Positions 51,946 to 61,562 of a stretch of DNA of 64,000 nt are shown piece after piece. Source of the stretch: Paenibacillus sp. IHBB 10380 (GTDB lineage Bacteria; Bacillota; Bacilli; Paenibacillales; Paenibacillaceae); NCBI RefSeq assembly GCF_000949425.1, contig NZ_CP010976.1:3038001-3102000 (forward strand). The letters run 5' to 3'. Position numbers and translations under genes: made by a program. Below the pieces are notes generated by a model. That model searched no databases and was not told the DNA's origin. It saw nothing but the letters and a program-made list of their open reading frames with translations. The stretch's first letter is position 1, and every line of letters begins with the position of its first letter.

Positions 51946-54078
51946 TTATTTTTTTAATGAAATTTCAAATTTGGAGCCAACTTCTCCTGCAAATACGATC
52001 CTACCGTTCTCCGATAATAAGACCTGATTCTTACCGCTGACCACGGTGTGGTTAATACAAATACCTGCTTGATCATATACAGCAAAGGAGCCATTCGAAG
52101 GCATCTTAACCGTCATGACCTTTCCTTTGGCAGCCGCTGGCACTGAAAACCATTTGGCATAGCCGTCAGCTTCGATCGTTGTCGAAGATCCTTTACTAGA
52201 GTAGAGCGGTTTTACAAGCTCCTCACTAGCGTATACGCTACCTGCTGCCGTAACATACTCTAATCCATTCTTCTTAAAGAAATTGATTTCCATCGTATCT
52301 CGACCAGCCATGCTAGGGATTTGCAGTTGGTTAACTGCTTTGTTTGCTCCAATAATCTTACTACTTAACATATATCCTGGAACTTCTTTAACGGTATCAA
52401 TGGATATAATTGATAAAGATTTGAGGTAGAGCATCGATGTATATTTCTCACTCACCAAGTAATATTTTTTACCTTCACGTTTCTTCCATGCGGCAGCTAC
52501 GTCTTTGGATAATACATTAGCTTCGAGCTTCTCAGCGTTATACCCTGTGACAGCCATTTGTGGAAACCCCGGTAGGGTTATATATAAGCTGGACCATAAG
52601 TAGGTGCGCCCATTTTTCTCAACAACGAATTTTATCTTTTCTGTGCCTGCATCGTTCACAAAAGAACCATCTGCCGTATACGTATACTTTTGGACAGGAT
52701 TGTTCGGAGCGGTAACCGTGGATACAGACAATTCGCCCACTGGATTCATTTCTACCTTCATGAACTTACCTGAACCACCACCATAAATACCCGCATACCG
52801 GGATACTTCCTGCGGCATATCTGCCTTTATAGGCATGCCATGCAACTTCTCCGGCTTCCGTTCTTTAATAACACCCTTCTCTTGCAGCGCGCTAAGCAGC
52901 AGTTCATTTGCTATCAATTGATCTGTTGCGCTATCACCACCTGAAGAGAGTACAGCCGCAGCCATGTTGTGTTCTGGGAGCACGACTAACGATGAATGAT
53001 AGGACATCGTATCTCCACCTTTCGTAAGTGCCTTGATGCCGTATTCGTTGAATGGGAACAAGCGCACACTATCCCAGCCTAGCCCGTATGCGATGAAGGA
53101 CGGATCAGCTTCCTCCGGCCACATGCCTCTTTTATACTCTTCTTGTGCCATAGCTTCTACCGATTTACTAGAAAGAATATCATCGACCTGTCCCGTGAAG
53201 ATTTGTGAGAATTTAACGAGATCTTCAGCTGTTGAGGAAATGCCGCCAGTTGCAATGATGTTAGTAGTCTCTCTTGGGAGTTGTCCCTTATAAGCAGGGG
53301 AATAGATCGCGGCCAGTTTCGCTGGATCCACAACATCCTGCGGTGTTCTCGTATGGTTCATTTCCAGAGGCTCTGTCAAATACTTGTGTATAAATGCTGT
53401 AAAGCCCATACCGCTAACTCTCTCTACCAGAATCTCAGCTAGCGTAAAACCATCGTTACAATATACCGAGAACGCTCCTGGATCTGCCTTTAAGTTTTGA
53501 GTCGCCAATTGCTCTAACAAAGTATCGTGTGCATAAGTATCATTATCCTCATACAAGAATACATTACTGCCCGAGGTTCCAAGAAGACCGGAGGAATGAT
53601 TCAGTAGCATGCGTGGTGTAATCTGTTTGTAACGGTTGTCTTTCATCTTAAAATCAGGTATATATTTCACAACGGGCAAATCCAAATCTACCTTGCCCTC
53701 GTCTACAAGCTTCATAACAGCCGCCGTGAGCACCATTTTGCTCGTTGAACCTATGCCATATATCGTATTTGAAGTAAGAGGTATATTGTCCTTTGTGTCG
53801 TTTTTGCCAGCATGCCCTGAGATGACAATCTCTCCATCATCGATGAGTGCATATTGCAGACTTGTAGTGCCGTAAGTTTCTGTTAGCAGCTTGGCTTTCT
53901 CAGTAGCTATTTTCTTAGTCGCATCAAAAGTAAGTTTATTGCTGTTATTGGTAGCCGTTGCGGCCATTGCAGACATTGGAGCAAGCATCGTTAGCACGAG
54001 GGTTAGAACGACAATTGAAGCTCGTTTTCTACCTGTACTCGTGCCTACCCTCCTTTTCCTTATCTCTCTTTGTTCCAC
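51946..54078 (-). CDS. Large secreted beta-lactamase-fold serine hydrolase
   Basis: 710 residues. A basic N-terminus ([14 protein letters not shown]) precedes a hydrophobic signal [18 protein letters not shown], so it is exported. The PF00144 domain spans about residues 60-400: the SxxK motif is [14 protein letters not shown], the Tyr motif FSVYCNDGF and [13 protein letters not shown] between them. A C-terminal region of about 280 residues is of unknown fold. The start is a GTG 9 bases after GGAG. Similar proteins are penicillin-binding-protein-like peptidases or esterases. Single gene. Confidence 0.8.
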   Translation of the reverse strand: MEQREIRKRRVGTSTGRKRASIVVLTLVLTMLAPMSAMAATATNNSNKLTFDATKKIATEKAKLLTETYGTTSLQYALIDDGEIVISGHAGKNDTKDNIPLTSNTIYGIGSTSKMVLTAAVMKLVDEGKVDLDLPVVKYIPDFKMKDNRYKQITPRMLLNHSSGLLGTSGSNVFLYEDNDTYAHDTLLEQLATQNLKADPGAFSVYCNDGFTLAEILVERVSGMGFTAFIHKYLTEPLEMNHTRTPQDVVDPAKLAAIYSPAYKGQLPRETTNIIATGGISSTAEDLVKFSQIFTGQVDDILSSKSVEAMAQEEYKRGMWPEEADPSFIAYGLGWDSVRLFPFNEYGIKALTKGGDTMSYHSSLVVLPEHNMAAAVLSSGGDSATDQLIANELLLSALQEKGVIKERKPEKLHGMPIKADMPQEVSRYAGIYGGGSGKFMKVEMNPVGELSVSTVTAPNNPVQKYTYTADGSFVNDAGTEKIKFVVEKNGRTYLWSSLYITLPGFPQMAVTGYNAEKLEANVLSKDVAAAWKKREGKKYYLVSEKYTSMLYLKSLSIISIDTVKEVPGYMLSSKIIGANKAVNQLQIPSMAGRDTMEINFFKKNGLEYVTAAGSVYASEELVKPLYSSKGSSTTIEADGYAKWFSVPAAAKGKVMTVKMPSNGSFAVYDQAGICINHTVVSGKNQVLLSENGRIVFAGEVGSKFEISLKK

Positions 54079-54194
54079 TCGTATCTTCTCCTGTCCTCAT
54101 CGGTTTATTCCGGATGCCTTAACGAGCCGTTAAGGAAAGCTTATACGACGAAGATGTACTCCCTGTGACGACAATATGAACGGAGTATGAACAA

Positions 54195-54262
54195 GAAAAA
54201 AAAATGCTACGACGTCACATGCAAGGGCAAGGAAGCTTGCACATGATGCCGTAACATGAAGA
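54195..54262 (-). terminator. Long hairpin followed by T-run
   Basis: On the minus strand ACGGCATCATGTGCAAG pairs with CTTGCATGTGACGTCGT and TTTTTTTTT follows. It lies between the hydrolase and the Fur-type gene; the rest of 54079-54657 shows nothing else besides the terminator at 54493. Confidence 0.6.
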
Positions 54263-54492
54263 ATACGGGGACAGCGTTTAGACAAACCGAATGATACAAT
54301 ATGAATCTAATTACATGTCGGCGTTGTGATTGGCAAGGTGACAGTGACTTTGTGGCCGCTCTATTCAAGCAGAGATTCTCACAATGACCGATTAATCTCT
54401 TGAACTATATAAGTCATGTATCATATTAGTCTCTGACAATATCAATCATCTTTCCATCTCCTATTCATTGCTAATCTCGGACACATATAAAC

Positions 54493-54536
54493 AATAAAAA
54501 AGCAGCTCAATCCGGATAAACTCGGATCGACTGCTT
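54493..54536 (-). terminator. Terminator of the second Fur-type gene
   Basis: On the minus strand AGCAG.GATCCG pairs with CGGAT.GCTGCT and is followed by TTTTTATT. Confidence 0.8.
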
Positions 54537-54657
54537 GTCATATTCTATGCTTTTACTCACCATTGTTATTACTAGTTCCTCGATCATGTGAAGTTAAAAT
54601 TTCCAATATCTAGATCATTGTACTTTTCTTCATTCTCTCACACCATGAGATTTGCCA

Positions 54658-55158
54658 TCACAATGATGGAACGCTTAGTCTCGAAGGTGTAGACACTTTT
54701 TTCTTGATACATCCTTTGCCTGAGCAAGTAGTAAAAAGCCCCATAATATCGAGTTGATAATCTGTAATGGTGAATCCTAGCTCACTCTCAATCCTCTTTT
54801 CTAATGGTTTCACCCAATCTACCTTCACTTTTTTCTTCCTCCCACATGCAGTACAAATCAATTGTTCATGACTATACGAATCATTCTGGATATTGCTCAT
54901 CGTGTAACGAGCCATCCCCGCTTCAACATTCACTTTGTGTATAATATTCATTTCACAAAAAAGCTCTAATGTTCTATATACCGTCGCGAGCCCCATCTTA
55001 TGTAACTTGCCTTTGAATACCATAAAAATATCTTCAGCGCTTATTGGAATATCTGAATGATCCAGTAGAACACGAATGATCGCCGCCCGTTGTGGTGTTA
55101 GCTTATAACCCTGATCGAACATTTTTCGCTTAATTATATGAATTTGCTCCGACATCAT
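54658..55158 (-). CDS. Fur-family regulator, divergent paralogue
   Basis: 166 residues. The winged helix, QGYKLTPQRAAIIRVLLDHS then HKMGLATVYRTLELFCEMNI, is Fur-like, but the metal region reads NDSYSHEQLICTACGRKKKV, so the His-His-His of Fur is replaced by SYSHEQ. Cysteines of the first CxxC (CTAC) stay; the second site is CSGKGC, not CxxC. The length fits Fur. It could be a Zur, PerR or Fur-like regulator with altered metal sensing. AAGGGGA precedes the ATG. No adjacent target seen. Confidence 0.82.
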   Translation of the reverse strand: MMSEQIHIIKRKMFDQGYKLTPQRAAIIRVLLDHSDIPISAEDIFMVFKGKLHKMGLATVYRTLELFCEMNIIHKVNVEAGMARYTMSNIQNDSYSHEQLICTACGRKKKVKVDWVKPLEKRIESELGFTITDYQLDIMGLFTTCSGKGCIKKKVSTPSRLSVPSL

Positions 55159-55320
55159 CGTTATCGTCCCCTTAGACTGTAATTATACACTGATTTTGGG
55201 GTTATATTCTACAAATGAGCCATATATATTTCGATAGGTTAATGGATTACTCTCTAAAATCGTAAGCGAATGTACTCATTTCTGCTCTTGTTATCTAACA
55301 TAATATAAATCCATGCATGA

Positions 55321-55767
55321 CTAGGATTCCAAGTATGTATCCATAATTTCCTTTAACCTCTTGCTCCTATAGCCTAGTTCAGGACTCAATACCAACTTAT
55401 CATCGATGCCTTTTACATACATATGGATCTCGTTACTATCCTCAACCTGAGAATAATGAGAAACATCCTCTTTAGGAATAAATATTAACCCTATCTTAAT
55501 TCCATGTTTGCCGACATAAAATTTATCAGTCAAGACAGGTAACAGAGCAATGAATAAAAGTATGACATATCTAAACCATCCTACTTCAAGAAAGAAATAT
55601 ACTAAACACAAACCTGTAGTCGTCCAGACAAGGCCCTTTTTAAATTTAGCATTCCCTTTGAATAAAATATCTCCAGCTTTTTTCTTTGAAATGTAGCTTT
55701 TATACACAATAAATAATGACAGTATAACCGTTACAATGAGTACTATATAGGGTAATATTAGAATCAC
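55321..55767 (-). CDS. Membrane protein of unknown function
   Basis: 148 residues with three hydrophobic segments (ILPYIVLIVTVILSLFIVY, then GLVWTTTGLCLVYFFLE and RYVILLFIALLPVL) and a C-terminal cytoplasmic-like part with GKHGIKIGLIFIPKEDVSHY. I recognise no family. It and the next gene (55889) are similar in size and style and may be a paralogous pair. Confidence 0.6.
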   Translation of the reverse strand: MILILPYIVLIVTVILSLFIVYKSYISKKKAGDILFKGNAKFKKGLVWTTTGLCLVYFFLEVGWFRYVILLFIALLPVLTDKFYVGKHGIKIGLIFIPKEDVSHYSQVEDSNEIHMYVKGIDDKLVLSPELGYRSKRLKEIMDTYLES

Positions 55768-55888
55768 TTCCTCTACTTTTTTGAATTAAAGTTATGTAAT
55801 TAAAGATCCTTTGAATACATTCATAAGTATTCATATCATTCATTATCATCAGTATTGTTGTGCCCCTAATTCAAGCATCTCCTCGCTT

Positions 55889-56347
55889 CTACATCCATCT
55901 AATAAAGCTCTTATTATAAATCTTCACCTGATTTCTTTCTGCCCACTGCTTTAATTCAAGTATCGCTTTATCCTCATTCTCATTAAATCTAAAACATAAG
56001 CGCATTGGAACTAGTAACTTACCAGATGGCTTGATCCCAATAACAGGCTTGAAATATCCTTGGATTAGGATTGATTTTATAGCTGTAGCTTCTAATGTTG
56101 TGCCTTTTACAATTAAACATTCCGAAGCAAATTGTAACTTAGACGGCTTTTTAAACATTCTCATTATTATGATTACGATCGTAACAAAACAAAAAACTAA
56201 AAATAAGACTTCAACGGAATATAATATCAGATGTTTATCAGCGGTATTATGTAGTAAAAGAAATAAAAATAAACTCATTGAGAAGCATATGGATATCAAT
56301 GTCCTTGCGGATTGAGGATTTTTAATTTCATACTGAGGTGCGTTCAT
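55889..56347 (-). CDS. Membrane protein of unknown function
   Basis: About 152 residues. Two hydrophobic segments (TLISICFSMSLFLFLLL and VLFLVFCFVTIVIIIMRM), then a soluble part with KGTTLEATAIKSILIQGYFK and a Trp-rich end. The start ATG 56347 follows GGAGG; an upstream in-frame ATG is less likely. No family recognised. Confidence 0.6.
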   Translation of the reverse strand: MNAPQYEIKNPQSARTLISICFSMSLFLFLLLHNTADKHLILYSVEVLFLVFCFVTIVIIIMRMFKKPSKLQFASECLIVKGTTLEATAIKSILIQGYFKPVIGIKPSGKLLVPMRLCFRFNENEDKAILELKQWAERNQVKIYNKSFIRWM

Positions 56348-56367
56348 AATTTCCTCCAATCTTTTCA

Positions 56368-56402
56368 GAAAAATAAGGTTAACCCACCCAGCAGGCTAAC
56401 CT
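56368..56402 (-). terminator. Terminator after the HAD gene
   Basis: On the minus strand AGGTTAGCC and GGGTTAACCT pair and TTATTTTTC follows. Confidence 0.72.
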
Positions 56403-56414
56403 CATCATAAGAGT

Positions 56415-57242
56415 TTATTTGGTTTGTACAATTGTATTTAAAATAAACGTTTCAACTACTTTCGCCACGCCATCTTCCATATTCGTATCTGTTACATAGT
56501 TAGCGATTTCTTTAATATCATCAGGCGCATTTCCCATGGCCACACCAAGTCCGGCAAATTTAATCATGGCAAGGTCATTGTAGCTATCTCCCATAGCAAT
56601 AACCTCTCCCTGCTCAATATCTAGTTTCTGAATAAGATGATGTAAGCTTGTTCCTTTGTCTACGCCAGCTTCCGTAAATTCTAAGAAAAATGGCTTAGAA
56701 CGTACTACATTTAATTTACCTTGGAGTTGTTGTTGCAGTTTTTTTTCTAAGTCAACTAGTTTTTCAGCTGCTGCTACCATTATCACCTTTACAACTGGCT
56801 CTTGGATCGCTTCAGCAAAATGTTCTGCTTCTACAATGGGCATTCCCGTAATTTCACCTTCGATATCGGTATACTCATTATTTGCTGGCGTTACGATATC
56901 ATCCCCGACATAAGTGTGGATCCCTACTTCTTCTTGTCTACTAATATTGTATAGCTCATGTACCGTTGCGGGTGATAGTGTGCTGCTGAACAATTGTTCA
57001 TTGGTTGCACAGTTTGTAATTTTGGCCCCATTAAAAGATAGAATAAAACTTCCATATTTCTCAAGCTCCAATTCCTTAGCAATATGCGTCATTGCAAAAG
57101 TGGGACGACCTGATGCGAGGACAACTTTAACCCCTGCCTCTTGCGCGTCCATTAATGCTTGCTTGGTTCGTGATGAGATTGTAAGATCATCCCGCAGTAA
57201 CGTATCATCTAAATCAAGTACGATCATTTTATAGTTCATCAT
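56415..57242 (-). CDS. Cof-type HAD-IIB hydrolase
   Basis: About 275 residues. Motif I is MIVLDLDDTLLRDDLTISSR, motif II ASGRPTFAM and motif IV GEVIAMGDSYNDLAMIKFAG. The cap is the C2B type of YidA/Cof family sugar or flavin phosphate phosphatases. The start is ATG 57242 after GAAGGGA; TTG 57257 is an alternative. Single gene. Confidence 0.86.
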   Translation of the reverse strand: MMNYKMIVLDLDDTLLRDDLTISSRTKQALMDAQEAGVKVVLASGRPTFAMTHIAKELELEKYGSFILSFNGAKITNCATNEQLFSSTLSPATVHELYNISRQEEVGIHTYVGDDIVTPANNEYTDIEGEITGMPIVEAEHFAEAIQEPVVKVIMVAAAEKLVDLEKKLQQQLQGKLNVVRSKPFFLEFTEAGVDKGTSLHHLIQKLDIEQGEVIAMGDSYNDLAMIKFAGLGVAMGNAPDDIKEIANYVTDTNMEDGVAKVVETFILNTIVQTK

Positions 57243-57401
57243 TATACGTCCCTTCAAATATATCTAGTATGAGTGCAATTCGCTAAGTGCAAGGATACCC
57301 TCTATGGGTTCCCTTATATCATCAAATGATATCACTAATTCACTCAGAAGGGAAAAAAGACATCCGTACTTCGAAGGGTTTAAGAATAATGAATCAACTA
57401 T

Positions 57402-58502
57402 TCATCGTGTGGAAAAATAGAGTGGTACCGCTAATACAATCACCCAGAACAACACGAACAATGTGATCTTCCACGGGCTACGTGGAACTTCACCTGATAC
57501 TAGCCCTGTCTGTCCATTCACCATGTAGTGGTAAGTTTTTCCACGGTAAATATAATTTGCGTTCCATATAGGGACCAATAGGTGTTTGTATGTACGATCG
57601 TAATAATTTGTTCGGACTCTAAGTCTCCTAACTTCATCCCCTCCAATTGCTCCAGTAATGCTCCCATGAAGCGAATTATCGATCTTCTCGCTTGCTATCT
57701 GCCACCCTTCCTGACGAGTGACCGAATATCTCTCCGCAATGAAACCACTCAAATATTCCGGTTTATATTCTTTCAGCTGATTCAGATCGAAACCGCCAAT
57801 TTTCTTAAGCAACGCTTTGTCATATCTTTTGGACGCAAGAATCAGAATATCGTCGAACACGTCCTTATAATGTCCATCTACCGAATGCCACACTGTATAC
57901 CTGACCCGCTCCGTGTAGGTTTCTGTTTTCCCATCGACGACTCGAGTTCTCGTTTCATTACGATAGTGATAATCCCCTCTTTCCGCACTATAAGATGATG
58001 ACGTCATCGAATCAAAGGTCCAGTAGGGGATATAGATACCCGTTAGACGAGACACGAGCTCCTCCTTCTTTAAAGCATTAGGAACAAACCAACGCTTTTT
58101 TTTCCACGATTTAAAGGAAGTCAATGCCTTATCCAAGGACATCCGGAACGGAATGATTGTCTCTGGTCGAATACTGGTTGTATCCTCCTGCACAAGCACC
58201 TTTGGCGAACCGCAAAAGACACATAAAGTCGCCGTCTCAAGTTTAGGAATAAGACCTTCCCCTCCACAGTTTTCGCAGTGGATCGTCTGCTGCTGGAACC
58301 CCCAATCCGTCTGTCCCATGTCATCATCTATGTCTGATAGATCGAGATCGTGCTCAGTTGGAATTTCCATCGAATCTTCAATTTCTTGCTCATTACCACA
58401 GTATTGGCATTTCAAATTCTGTACTTCAGAATCAAAGAGCATGGGCCCCCCGCAGCCAGAGCAAGGGAAAGTGAGTGGAGACCTTTGCGCTATATCCTCC
58501 AT
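57402..58502 (-). CDS. YdjG-like zinc-ribbon membrane-associated protein
   Basis: About 366 residues. Two N-terminal zinc ribbons are CSGCGGPMLFDSEVQNLKCQYCG (split in print: CSGCGG ... CQYCG) and CENCGGEGLI ... CVFCGSPK. The middle has GIYIPYWTFDSMTSSSYSAE and many Tyr/Arg; the last 25 residues form a membrane helix, ITLFVLFWVIVLAVPLYF. It resembles Bacillus subtilis YdjG, next to YdjI. I prefer ATG 58502 after AGGGG; ATG 58508 overlaps the YdjI stop. Function unknown, related to stress response of the envelope in Bacillus. Confidence 0.7.
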   Translation of the reverse strand: MEDIAQRSPLTFPCSGCGGPMLFDSEVQNLKCQYCGNEQEIEDSMEIPTEHDLDLSDIDDDMGQTDWGFQQQTIHCENCGGEGLIPKLETATLCVFCGSPKVLVQEDTTSIRPETIIPFRMSLDKALTSFKSWKKKRWFVPNALKKEELVSRLTGIYIPYWTFDSMTSSSYSAERGDYHYRNETRTRVVDGKTETYTERVRYTVWHSVDGHYKDVFDDILILASKRYDKALLKKIGGFDLNQLKEYKPEYLSGFIAERYSVTRQEGWQIASEKIDNSLHGSITGAIGGDEVRRLRVRTNYYDRTYKHLLVPIWNANYIYRGKTYHYMVNGQTGLVSGEVPRSPWKITLFVLFWVIVLAVPLYFSTR

Positions 58503-58504
58503 CG

Positions 58505-59512
58505 TCATCCCCTACACTTTGTGCCGCAGCCAGAGCAGAACTTCGCACTTGCCTCCAATGACTCGCCACACTCTGTACAGAATTTCTTTCCTACGCTTGA
58601 ACGTGTACCTCCCTCGTTCCGGCTGTCTACACTACCCTCTGACCCAGGTTCGGTAGATCGGTTCATCATTTGGCTCATCATCTGCCCCATCGCCATTCCA
58701 GCTCCGAGACCTGCACCCGCACCTGCCGCTCCTGACTCGGGATTGTTAGCTGCCTCGCGAATAGCTTCCGCAGTCTGATACTTCATATAGTGATCAATAT
58801 TACCAGCGATGTTCATCGATGATTTGCGATCTATCATCTGCTCAACTTCCTGCGGCAACGACAGATTCTCGATCATTAATGACGACAGGATAAGTCCCAT
58901 AGACTGCAAATGAGGCTGTAAACGTTCCATCGCACTTGAACTTAATTCCTCGTAAGACGAGGACAGATCCATGACCGGGATATGAGATTCACTGATTAGG
59001 TCACTGATACTAGTTGTGATAATTGATTTTAAATGACCTGAGATTTGTTCTGTTGTAAAATTACTACTCGTCCCAAATAATTCCTTAAGGAATACAGCGG
59101 ATTCCCCTACCCGTATCGAGTAGGTTCCGAAGCCCCTTAGCCGAACCATGCCAAACTCGGAATCGCGCATAATAACCGGGTTAGTCGTTCCCCATTTTAA
59201 ATTGGTGAAATTAGCGGTGCTGACAAAGTACACATCTGCTTTAAAAGGAGAATTAAAGGCGTACGGCCAAGATTTCAAAGCCGTCAGTAACGGCATGTTT
59301 TGCGTACTTAATGTATAAGTTCCTGGACCATATACGTCAGCGATTTGTCCCTCATTAACGAATATCGCCGCTTGCGATTCGCGAACGACCAGTTTAGCTC
59401 CCATCTTGATGGCATTATCATAAACGGGAAAGCGATAAACCATCGAACCGTTGCTATCCGTCCATTCGATGACCTCGATAAATTGACCCTTTAAGAAAGA
59501 AAATAGTCCCAT
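58505..59512 (-). CDS. YdjI-like SPFH protein with zinc-ribbon tail
   Basis: 335 residues. An SPFH-like region (residues 30-220) with VVRESQAAIFVNEGQIADVY and a coiled end SMNIAGNIDHYMKYQTAEAI; then a Gly/Ala/Met-rich linker AGAGAGLGAGMAMGQMMSQM and a C-terminal zinc ribbon FCTECGESLEASAKFCSGCG. This is the YdjI/virion-core-like family. Its TGA overlaps the next gene's ATG (ATGA), so the two are coupled. In Bacillus subtilis YdjI sits in an operon with the PspA-like YdjF; no pspA is seen here. Confidence 0.8.
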   Translation of the reverse strand: MGLFSFLKGQFIEVIEWTDSNGSMVYRFPVYDNAIKMGAKLVVRESQAAIFVNEGQIADVYGPGTYTLSTQNMPLLTALKSWPYAFNSPFKADVYFVSTANFTNLKWGTTNPVIMRDSEFGMVRLRGFGTYSIRVGESAVFLKELFGTSSNFTTEQISGHLKSIITTSISDLISESHIPVMDLSSSYEELSSSAMERLQPHLQSMGLILSSLMIENLSLPQEVEQMIDRKSSMNIAGNIDHYMKYQTAEAIREAANNPESGAAGAGAGLGAGMAMGQMMSQMMNRSTEPGSEGSVDSRNEGGTRSSVGKKFCTECGESLEASAKFCSGCGTKCRG

Positions 59513-59743
59513 TGTTCAACCTCCGTGATGTTAGTTATATTTGTATAAAACTGTTCGTCATTCATTATTTATAGTGAAGTTGGATTACCGCGGTACATGT
59601 CACTACCTACCTCCGGTATTTTGTAATACGATTCTATGCATTAATAAGTTGCAGAACATAAATAGAGCACATGAATTGTCATACCATAGACAAAAGGTTC
59701 CAAGATCATTACTCACAAAATATTTTTATGCTTAGAGATAACA

Positions 59744-60388
59744 TCACAATCCGTCGAAATTGGAGATTAAGCTCTCAATCTTACTAAATATCAAATCATA
59801 ATATGCCTGATGGTGAGGCACGAAATCAGTTCGGCTCACTCTTCTACTATCGTGAATCACCTCTCCAATGTCATCGTTCATGACGCTTCCTTGTGCAAGT
59901 AAAGACTCTCTATCTCCATGGATAAGCTGCTTAAAATGCTCTAATTCAATGAAAAAGAGTCCCGATATCTCGCTTCTCTGAAACTTATAATCTCTTAGGG
60001 CTTGGTTGCTTTTATACAAAAAGACATGACAAAACTCCCGGTCTATAAGGTTCTCTGTTATAATATTCTCTTCCTTAAAAATGCCGCATGGGTAGAGCTC
60101 GCTAAATGTAGCTTCAATGCCCAATTCTTCTTGTAATTCACGCAGTCCATCCTCGGGATATTCACCTGTCGTGAGGTGTCCTGCACAAGAAATATCCAAC
60201 AGATTAGGAAATGTATCTTTGTCTGGATGACGTAACTGGAAGAGTAAACTAACTCCTTCTGCAGATGTTGTAACGACCCAACAATGAAACGTTTGATGCC
60301 ACAACCCCTGAGCATGTGCATGTTGTCTACTTGCTATACCTATCTTTATCATTTGTTCATTGTAAATATCGAACTCTTCCTGTAGCAT
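59744..60388 (-). CDS. Nudix hydrolase
   Basis: 214 residues. The Nudix box GHLTTGEYPEDGLRELQEEL and the next GI match GX5EX7REUXEEXGU fully. The N-terminus HQTFHCWVVTTSAEGVSLLF is like that of the IPP-isomerase-type Nudix group. Substrate unknown; it could act on an ADP-sugar or an isoprenoid diphosphate. Single gene. Confidence 0.85.
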   Translation of the reverse strand: MLQEEFDIYNEQMIKIGIASRQHAHAQGLWHQTFHCWVVTTSAEGVSLLFQLRHPDKDTFPNLLDISCAGHLTTGEYPEDGLRELQEELGIEATFSELYPCGIFKEENIITENLIDREFCHVFLYKSNQALRDYKFQRSEISGLFFIELEHFKQLIHGDRESLLAQGSVMNDDIGEVIHDSRRVSRTDFVPHHQAYYDLIFSKIESLISNFDGL

Positions 60389-60450
60389 GGCTATCTCCTA
60401 CTCTTCTATTATGTAATTACAATGTTGGAGTCGTATCCTTTTATTATGGT

Positions 60451-60618
60451 CTATCTTTTCTTATGGTAGTGGTAGCCGGTGCACAGCCCCTTTTGCTTCG
60501 ATTTAGCTGAACATTTATGCCCTCCCTGTTTATCTAATCTACCTGAATGTGCGTAAACGGAGGAAGAAGTCGCCACAACAAGAATTAAAGCCATAAAAAT
60601 TACTATTATTTTTTTCAT
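60451..60618 (-). CDS. Small secreted YHYH-domain-like protein
   Basis: 55 residues. A signal peptide MKKIIVIFMALILVVATSSS precedes VYAHSGRLDKQGGHKC, then KGLCTGYHYHKKR. The pattern AHSGRxDxxGGHxC...GYHYH is the short YHYH motif seen in secreted proteins of Bacillales. GGGG lies before the ATG. Two cysteines may form a disulfide. Function unknown. Confidence 0.68.
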   Translation of the reverse strand: MKKIIVIFMALILVVATSSSVYAHSGRLDKQGGHKCSAKSKQKGLCTGYHYHKKR

Positions 60619-60842
60619 CCAATCCCCTTAGTTCTCCCTATGCTTTAGGGTTTTATCGTCTTACAGTCTCATTCTATTACAAAGTCCAAATACAGGGAAT
60701 AGCCCTAGATGATTCTATCCCTTCCTTAAAAATTCCTAAACGACGGATTGTTAAGCAAGTTAACGGCAGGATACCGTGAAACTGTATTGAATTATTAGAG
60801 ATGGGTTTTTAGAGAAAAATCATTAAGGGGATTGGTGCGTAT

Positions 60843-61472
60843 ATGAAAACTTCGAACTCGAATATTATTTGGATTGGTGGTTCTCCTGATTCAGGTAAAT
60901 CAACAATTGCTAAAAATCTGTTGCGGAAATACGATCTACAATTTTATGACTATGACTTACTTGAAGATCAGCATCATGATGAATTAGCCAAGCACTCAAC
61001 AGTAGCTGGTGTTATACATTCTTCATCCATAGAGAACAGTTGGGTTAATACTACGCCAGAATTGTTACTAGAACGAGCCAATCAATCTTTCAAAAGTAGA
61101 TTCCCCTTGGTGATTCGGGATTTATCTACTCTTGATATACATAAGGTAACCCTTGCAGAAGGATTTGGTCTAACCCCTCAACTCGTGTCACCCTATATTT
61201 CAAATCCTCAACAAGCAATTTGGTTAGTTTCAACCATTGAATTCAAAAAGACTTCTTCAGCCAAAAGAAATAAATTATGCGGCTTATTTACTTCAAAAGA
61301 AATGGAGCTATTGGCAAAAGAAAATTTACTTAAAAGGGATATGTTGATTGACGCCCAAATAAGAGATGAAGCAAAATCCTTAGGAATGACTATTATAGAA
61401 GTGAACAATGAAAGAACAATTGAAGAAATATCTACTTTAATTGAGCTTCACTTTCGTGCGACCTTAAACTAA
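60843..61472 (+). CDS. P-loop NTPase/kinase
   Basis: 209 residues. Walker A is IIWIGGSPDSGKSTIAKNLL, followed by a short Asp-rich strand FYDYDLLEDQ, the lid-like FPLVIRDLSTLD and a late lysine-rich helix. It looks like a small nucleotide or sugar kinase; substrate unknown. The only plus-strand gene in this part. The start follows GGGGATTGGTG. Confidence 0.72.
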   Translation: MKTSNSNIIWIGGSPDSGKSTIAKNLLRKYDLQFYDYDLLEDQHHDELAKHSTVAGVIHSSSIENSWVNTTPELLLERANQSFKSRFPLVIRDLSTLDIHKVTLAEGFGLTPQLVSPYISNPQQAIWLVSTIEFKKTSSAKRNKLCGLFTSKEMELLAKENLLKRDMLIDAQIRDEAKSLGMTIIEVNNERTIEEISTLIELHFRATLN

Positions 61473-61562
61473 CTGGAAACTATAGTTCAATACCGTGAGG
61501 GCTGCCAAGTGGCAGTCTATTTTTAAAACTAATGGACATGATAATTTACCAAGTATTACGAT

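Noticed and set aside
58153-58778. Plus-strand frames of 142-167 codons opposite the YdjG/YdjI-like genes
   Set aside because: They overlap two genes with clear motifs on the other strand and have no ribosome binding sites.
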